Made by a program: the position numbers and the translations under genes. DNA of 8,592 nucleotides from Anaerolineae bacterium (lineage in GTDB: Bacteria > Chloroflexota > Anaerolineae > B4-G1 > SLSP01), in NCBI GenBank assembly GCA_016928755.1, contig JAFGKB010000088.1, forward strand, positions 1 through 8,592, written 5' to 3'. This document shows positions 5,372-8,592 of the stretch, piece by piece (the first letter of the stretch is position 1; the number at the start of each line of letters is the position of its first letter). The notes beneath the pieces were generated by a model. The model was not told the origin of the DNA, made no database searches, and saw only the letters and a program-made list of their open reading frames with translations.

Positions 5372-8300
5372 ATGTCAATATTACAGCCTCGGGATCTTGC
5401 CTTACGCGAGTTCCACATTTCAAAGCTGGCCCGCGACCATTATCAGTTTGACCAAACCCTTTTCTCACTAACCGGGAACGTAATCTTCGCCAACTTCCGC
5501 GCTGCCCGTGTCTTCGCCCAGAAGATGAATGACAAACGCGACCTGGTTAACTTTCCAGAAAAAGCGGTGCGCGCCGGACAGATTAACGCTATGGGATTGA
5601 TTGATGAGATACTACACTACGTTATCACTCAATACCGTAAAAGTAAAAATCCCCAAGCTATCAAGAACGCGCTGGTCTATTTAGAAAAGACCCTGACAAA
5701 AGAAGCTGTGGATAAGGCCCTACAGGAGTTCTGCGAAGAATTCCCCCCGGTCGCCGTCTATCAGGGCAAGGTCAGCCTGGATGCCTACTTAAGCGGGGAA
5801 ACCGAGGGAACACCCCACCGGGAGGTGGCCCTTGAGGAAATGCTTTTATTATGGTTGGCTAACACCAACCCGGCTTTTGAGCCGTTTATGGAATTATTTG
5901 ACGATAACCGGCTGGACAAGTTGACGGCTTATCCTAATGTTATGAAACAACTCCATACCTACTTCGAGACACAACCTCGCTTTGGCCCTGACAATCAAAA
6001 CCTGATCGATATGTTGCGTACACCGGCCCTCAAACATCCCCACTCCCTGGAAGAGCAATTGGACTATATCCGCAGCCGCTGGATCACAGTTCTGGGCAGC
6101 TATCTCTACCGCTTGCTCAGCAGCCTGGACTTTCTGGCCGAGGAAAATAAGATGTTCTTCGGCTTTGGGCCTGGCCCGGAGGCTTTCAAGCCTTATGAAT
6201 TCGGCGCGCAGGAAGAAGAGATCGAGAACTTCAGCCCGGACAGCGACTGGATGCCCCGCCTGGTACTGATCGCAAAGAATACCTATGTGTGGCTGCACCA
6301 ATTATCTGAGGAGTATGGGCAGCAAATCACAAGGTTGGACCAGGTTCCCGATGCGGAATTGGACAAGTTGCACAGTTGGGGGATTACGGGCCTGTGGCTT
6401 ATTGGGTTATGGGAGCGCAGTGAGGCATCCAAACGGATTAAGCAAATTATGGGCAACCCGGAGGCGGTGGCCTCGGCCTATTCGCTAAAGGGCTACCGCA
6501 TTGCCAACGACCTGGGGGGCGAGGAAGCCTACCAGAATCTAAAAGACCGAGCGTGGCGGCGGGGGGTGCGGATGGCTAGTGATATGGTCCCCAACCATAT
6601 GGGGATCGATTCCGACTGGGTCATCCACCATCCCGATTGGTTTGTCGGCCTGGACTATCCCCCCTTCCCCGGCTACACTTATAATGGCACCGACCTGTGT
6701 GAGGACGAACGGGTCGGGGTTTATATTGAAGACCACTACTACACCCACTCTGATGCGGCGGTTACCTTTAAGCGGGTAGACCATTGGACAGGGAACACTA
6801 AGTATATCTACCACGGCAACGACGGCACCAGTATGCCTTGGAACGATACGGCACAGCTTAACTATCTTATGCCGGAAGTCCGAGAGGCCGTGATCCAGAC
6901 GATTCTTGACGTGGCCCGCCGCTCCCCCATTATCCGCTTTGATGCGGCAATGACCCTGGCAAAACGCCACTACCAGCGACTATGGTTCCCGCAACCGGGC
7001 ACCGGGGGGGACATCCCTTCACGGGCAGATTATGCGATGACCAAGGAAGCGTTTGATGCCGCGATGCCGGAGGAGTTCTGGCGCGAGGTGGTGGATCGCA
7101 TTGCCACAGAAGCACCGGACACGCTGTTGCTGGCCGAGGCGTTCTGGATGATGGAGGGGTATTTCGTCCGCACTTTGGGGATGCACCGGGTTTACAACAG
7201 TGCTTTTATGAATATGCTCCGGGATGAGAAGAACGTGGAATACCGGCAGCTTATTAAGAACACCCTGGAGTTTGACCCGCAGATTCTCAAGCGCTATGTG
7301 AACTTTATGAACAACCCCGACGAGCGCACCGCAGTGGATCAGTTCGGCAAGGGCGATAAGTACTTCGGTATCTGCACGCTGATGGCTACGATGCCGGGGC
7401 TGCCGATGTTCGGCCACGGGCAGGTCGAGGGCTATGCGGAGAAGTACGGGATGGAGTTCCGCCGGGCTTACTGGCAGGAACAGCCTGACCCCTGGCTGGT
7501 CGAACGGCACCAACGCCAGATTTTCCCCATCCTCCACGAGCGGTATCGCTTTGCCGAGGTGGATAACTTCTTGCTCTATGATTTCTATACCGCAGATGGC
7601 AATGTGGATGAGAACGTCTTTGCTTACTCCAACAATACCGGGGGTAAGCGCTCCCTGGTGCTCTACCATAATAAATATGCCGAGACAACGGGCTGGATAC
7701 GCACTTCGGCAGCCGTTGCGGTCAAAGGCCCGGATGGAGAGAAGGAACTGGTCCAGAAGAGCCTGTCCGAAGGGTTAAGTATCCCCTATGATGAGCATAC
7801 CTACTTGATCTTCCGGGATGCGATGAACGGGATGGAATATATCCGCAATGCCAAAGACCTATGCGAGCGGGGACTGTATGCAGAACTTCACGCTTACCAG
7901 AGCTATGTCTTCGTGGATTTCCGCGAAATCCACGACAACGAATGGCGGCAATACGGGCAACTGCACCGCTATCTTAACGGTAAAGGGGTCCCCAACATTG
8001 ACGAGGCATTGAAGGAGCTGTTCCTGGAGCCGGTCCATGCCCCCTTCCGTATGCTGGTGAGCGCGCCGGCTTTCAAATGGCTCATTGAGGCACAGGTAGA
8101 GGAACCGGGGGAGACTGTAGACGAACGGATTTTAAGCCAGGTTGAGCAGAAGATGATGGACCTCTTAACGGCGATTGAGAATGCAGCGGAATGCACCGGT
8201 GACGCGGAGGTGATAGCCCAGGAAGTACGGGATAAACTAGACACGATCCTGGCATTACCGGTACGTCTAGCCGAGGCAGCACCGGAGGAAACAGAATACG

Positions 8301-8592
8301 CTGAGGCCGTGGCGTATCTTACAGAAGGTTTAGAGGACAACCCGCCGGAAATCTGGGGCACGATCCTGGGCCTACTCTTTACCCACGCTCTGGGGAAGAT
8401 GGTCAGCGAGGAGAATTTCGCCGAGATCAGCCGGAGCTGGATTGACGAATGGCTATTGGGCAAGCTGATGGCTAACGCCCTGCAAGAGATGGAAGTGAGC
8501 GCGGATGATGCCTGGCGCGCCGTTGCTGTGAGCAAGATTATGTTGAGCTATCCAGAATGGCTCAAGGAAGAAGCGGATCAACAACAGACCAG
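5372..8592 (+). CDS. large GH13 alpha-amylase-family protein, 3' end outside window
   Basis: The frame is open for 1,073 codons and runs off the edge. AGGAGGAG (5359-5366) five bases before the ATG fixes the start. Residues 1-300 are a mostly helical region I do not recognise. The alpha-amylase-type (beta/alpha)8 barrel spans roughly 320-700. Region I is DMVPNH (404-409); region II has RFD with nucleophile Asp524; region III has LLLAEAF with acid/base Glu589; region IV is FMNNPD (645-650) with the stabilising Asp650 kept but Pro649 where His is usual. MPGLPMFGHGQ (674-684) is the typical late barrel motif. After 700 comes a likely beta C-domain, then a long acidic helical extension (about 860 onward). 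No signal peptide, so it is presumably cytoplasmic and acts on alpha-glucans such as glycogen or maltodextrins. Hydrolase versus transglycosylase cannot be decided. It follows the small peptide gene in the same direction. Confidence 0.88.
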   Translation, partial: MSILQPRDLALREFHISKLARDHYQFDQTLFSLTGNVIFANFRAARVFAQKMNDKRDLVNFPEKAVRAGQINAMGLIDEILHYVITQYRKSKNPQAIKNALVYLEKTLTKEAVDKALQEFCEEFPPVAVYQGKVSLDAYLSGETEGTPHREVALEEMLLLWLANTNPAFEPFMELFDDNRLDKLTAYPNVMKQLHTYFETQPRFGPDNQNLIDMLRTPALKHPHSLEEQLDYIRSRWITVLGSYLYRLLSSLDFLAEENKMFFGFGPGPEAFKPYEFGAQEEEIENFSPDSDWMPRLVLIAKNTYVWLHQLSEEYGQQITRLDQVPDAELDKLHSWGITGLWLIGLWERSEASKRIKQIMGNPEAVASAYSLKGYRIANDLGGEEAYQNLKDRAWRRGVRMASDMVPNHMGIDSDWVIHHPDWFVGLDYPPFPGYTYNGTDLCEDERVGVYIEDHYYTHSDAAVTFKRVDHWTGNTKYIYHGNDGTSMPWNDTAQLNYLMPEVREAVIQTILDVARRSPIIRFDAAMTLAKRHYQRLWFPQPGTGGDIPSRADYAMTKEAFDAAMPEEFWREVVDRIATEAPDTLLLAEAFWMMEGYFVRTLGMHRVYNSAFMNMLRDEKNVEYRQLIKNTLEFDPQILKRYVNFMNNPDERTAVDQFGKGDKYFGICTLMATMPGLPMFGHGQVEGYAEKYGMEFRRAYWQEQPDPWLVERHQRQIFPILHERYRFAEVDNFLLYDFYTADGNVDENVFAYSNNTGGKRSLVLYHNKYAETTGWIRTSAAVAVKGPDGEKELVQKSLSEGLSIPYDEHTYLIFRDAMNGMEYIRNAKDLCERGLYAELHAYQSYVFVDFREIHDNEWRQYGQLHRYLNGKGVPNIDEALKELFLEPVHAPFRMLVSAPAFKWLIEAQVEEPGETVDERILSQVEQKMMDLLTAIENAAECTGDAEVIAQEVRDKLDTILALPVRLAEAAPEETEYAEAVAYLTEGLEDNPPEIWGTILGLLFTHALGKMVSEENFAEISRSWIDEWLLGKLMANALQEMEVSADDAWRAVAVSKIMLSYPEWLKEEADQQQT

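Noticed and set aside
7019..7669. 216-codon minus-strand open frame
   Set aside because: It lies wholly inside the GH13 frame, which carries the catalytic Glu589 and Asp650 here; no motif or ribosome site supports the antisense frame.
7969..8535. 188-codon minus-strand open frame, Ser/Ala-rich
   Set aside because: It is a shadow of the GH13 C-terminal extension; its composition is that of an antisense frame and no domain is visible.

Overview
The window (8,592 bp, roughly half GC) reads as bacterial chromosome, most likely from the phylum Chloroflexota (an Anaerolineae- or Ardenticatenia-like lineage). The hints are a LytR-CpsA-Psr protein with a very long Pro/Thr linker, a very large uncharacterised GH13-type protein, and two short MutS-like ATPases. 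This placement rests on protein style only and is moderate in confidence. I see no tRNA, rRNA, CRISPR array, transposase or phage gene.

Layout. Positions 1-390 hold no gene but are rich in RNA-like structure. There is a sigma70-type promoter (190-217), three successive small hairpins, then a near-perfect intrinsic terminator (326-373) that ends 17 bases before the next start codon. Positions 391-3467 are two plus-strand genes overlapping by ATGA. They encode related MutS-like ATPases of 511 and 514 residues that lack the mismatch-reading domain and have altered, unequal active sites. After a 52-bp convergent gap, 3520-5064 on the minus strand encodes a membrane-anchored LCP (cell-wall glycopolymer ligase) protein with a C-terminal LytR_C domain. 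Positions 5065-5203 are a compact divergent promoter region. On the plus strand follow a 37-residue single-pass membrane peptide gene (5204-5317) and, 54 bp later, a very large GH13-type protein (from 5372) that is still open at the window end after 1,073 codons.

How the parts may work together. The MutS-like pair looks like an obligate two-subunit ATPase made by translational coupling. With no promoter room between the terminator and the first start codon, its expression probably depends on read-through of the upstream structured RNA. The LCP gene and the small-peptide/GH13 unit are divergently transcribed from back-to-back promoters and could be co-regulated, which would link wall polymer attachment to alpha-glucan metabolism. 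That link is inference from position only.

Most worth a second look: the candidate attenuator RNA ahead of the MutS-like pair; the asymmetric catalytic residues of the two ATPases; the unlisted 37-residue membrane peptide with its inverted-repeat promoter; and the GH13 protein with about 300 extra N-terminal residues, a helical C-terminal extension and a Pro in place of the usual region-IV His.
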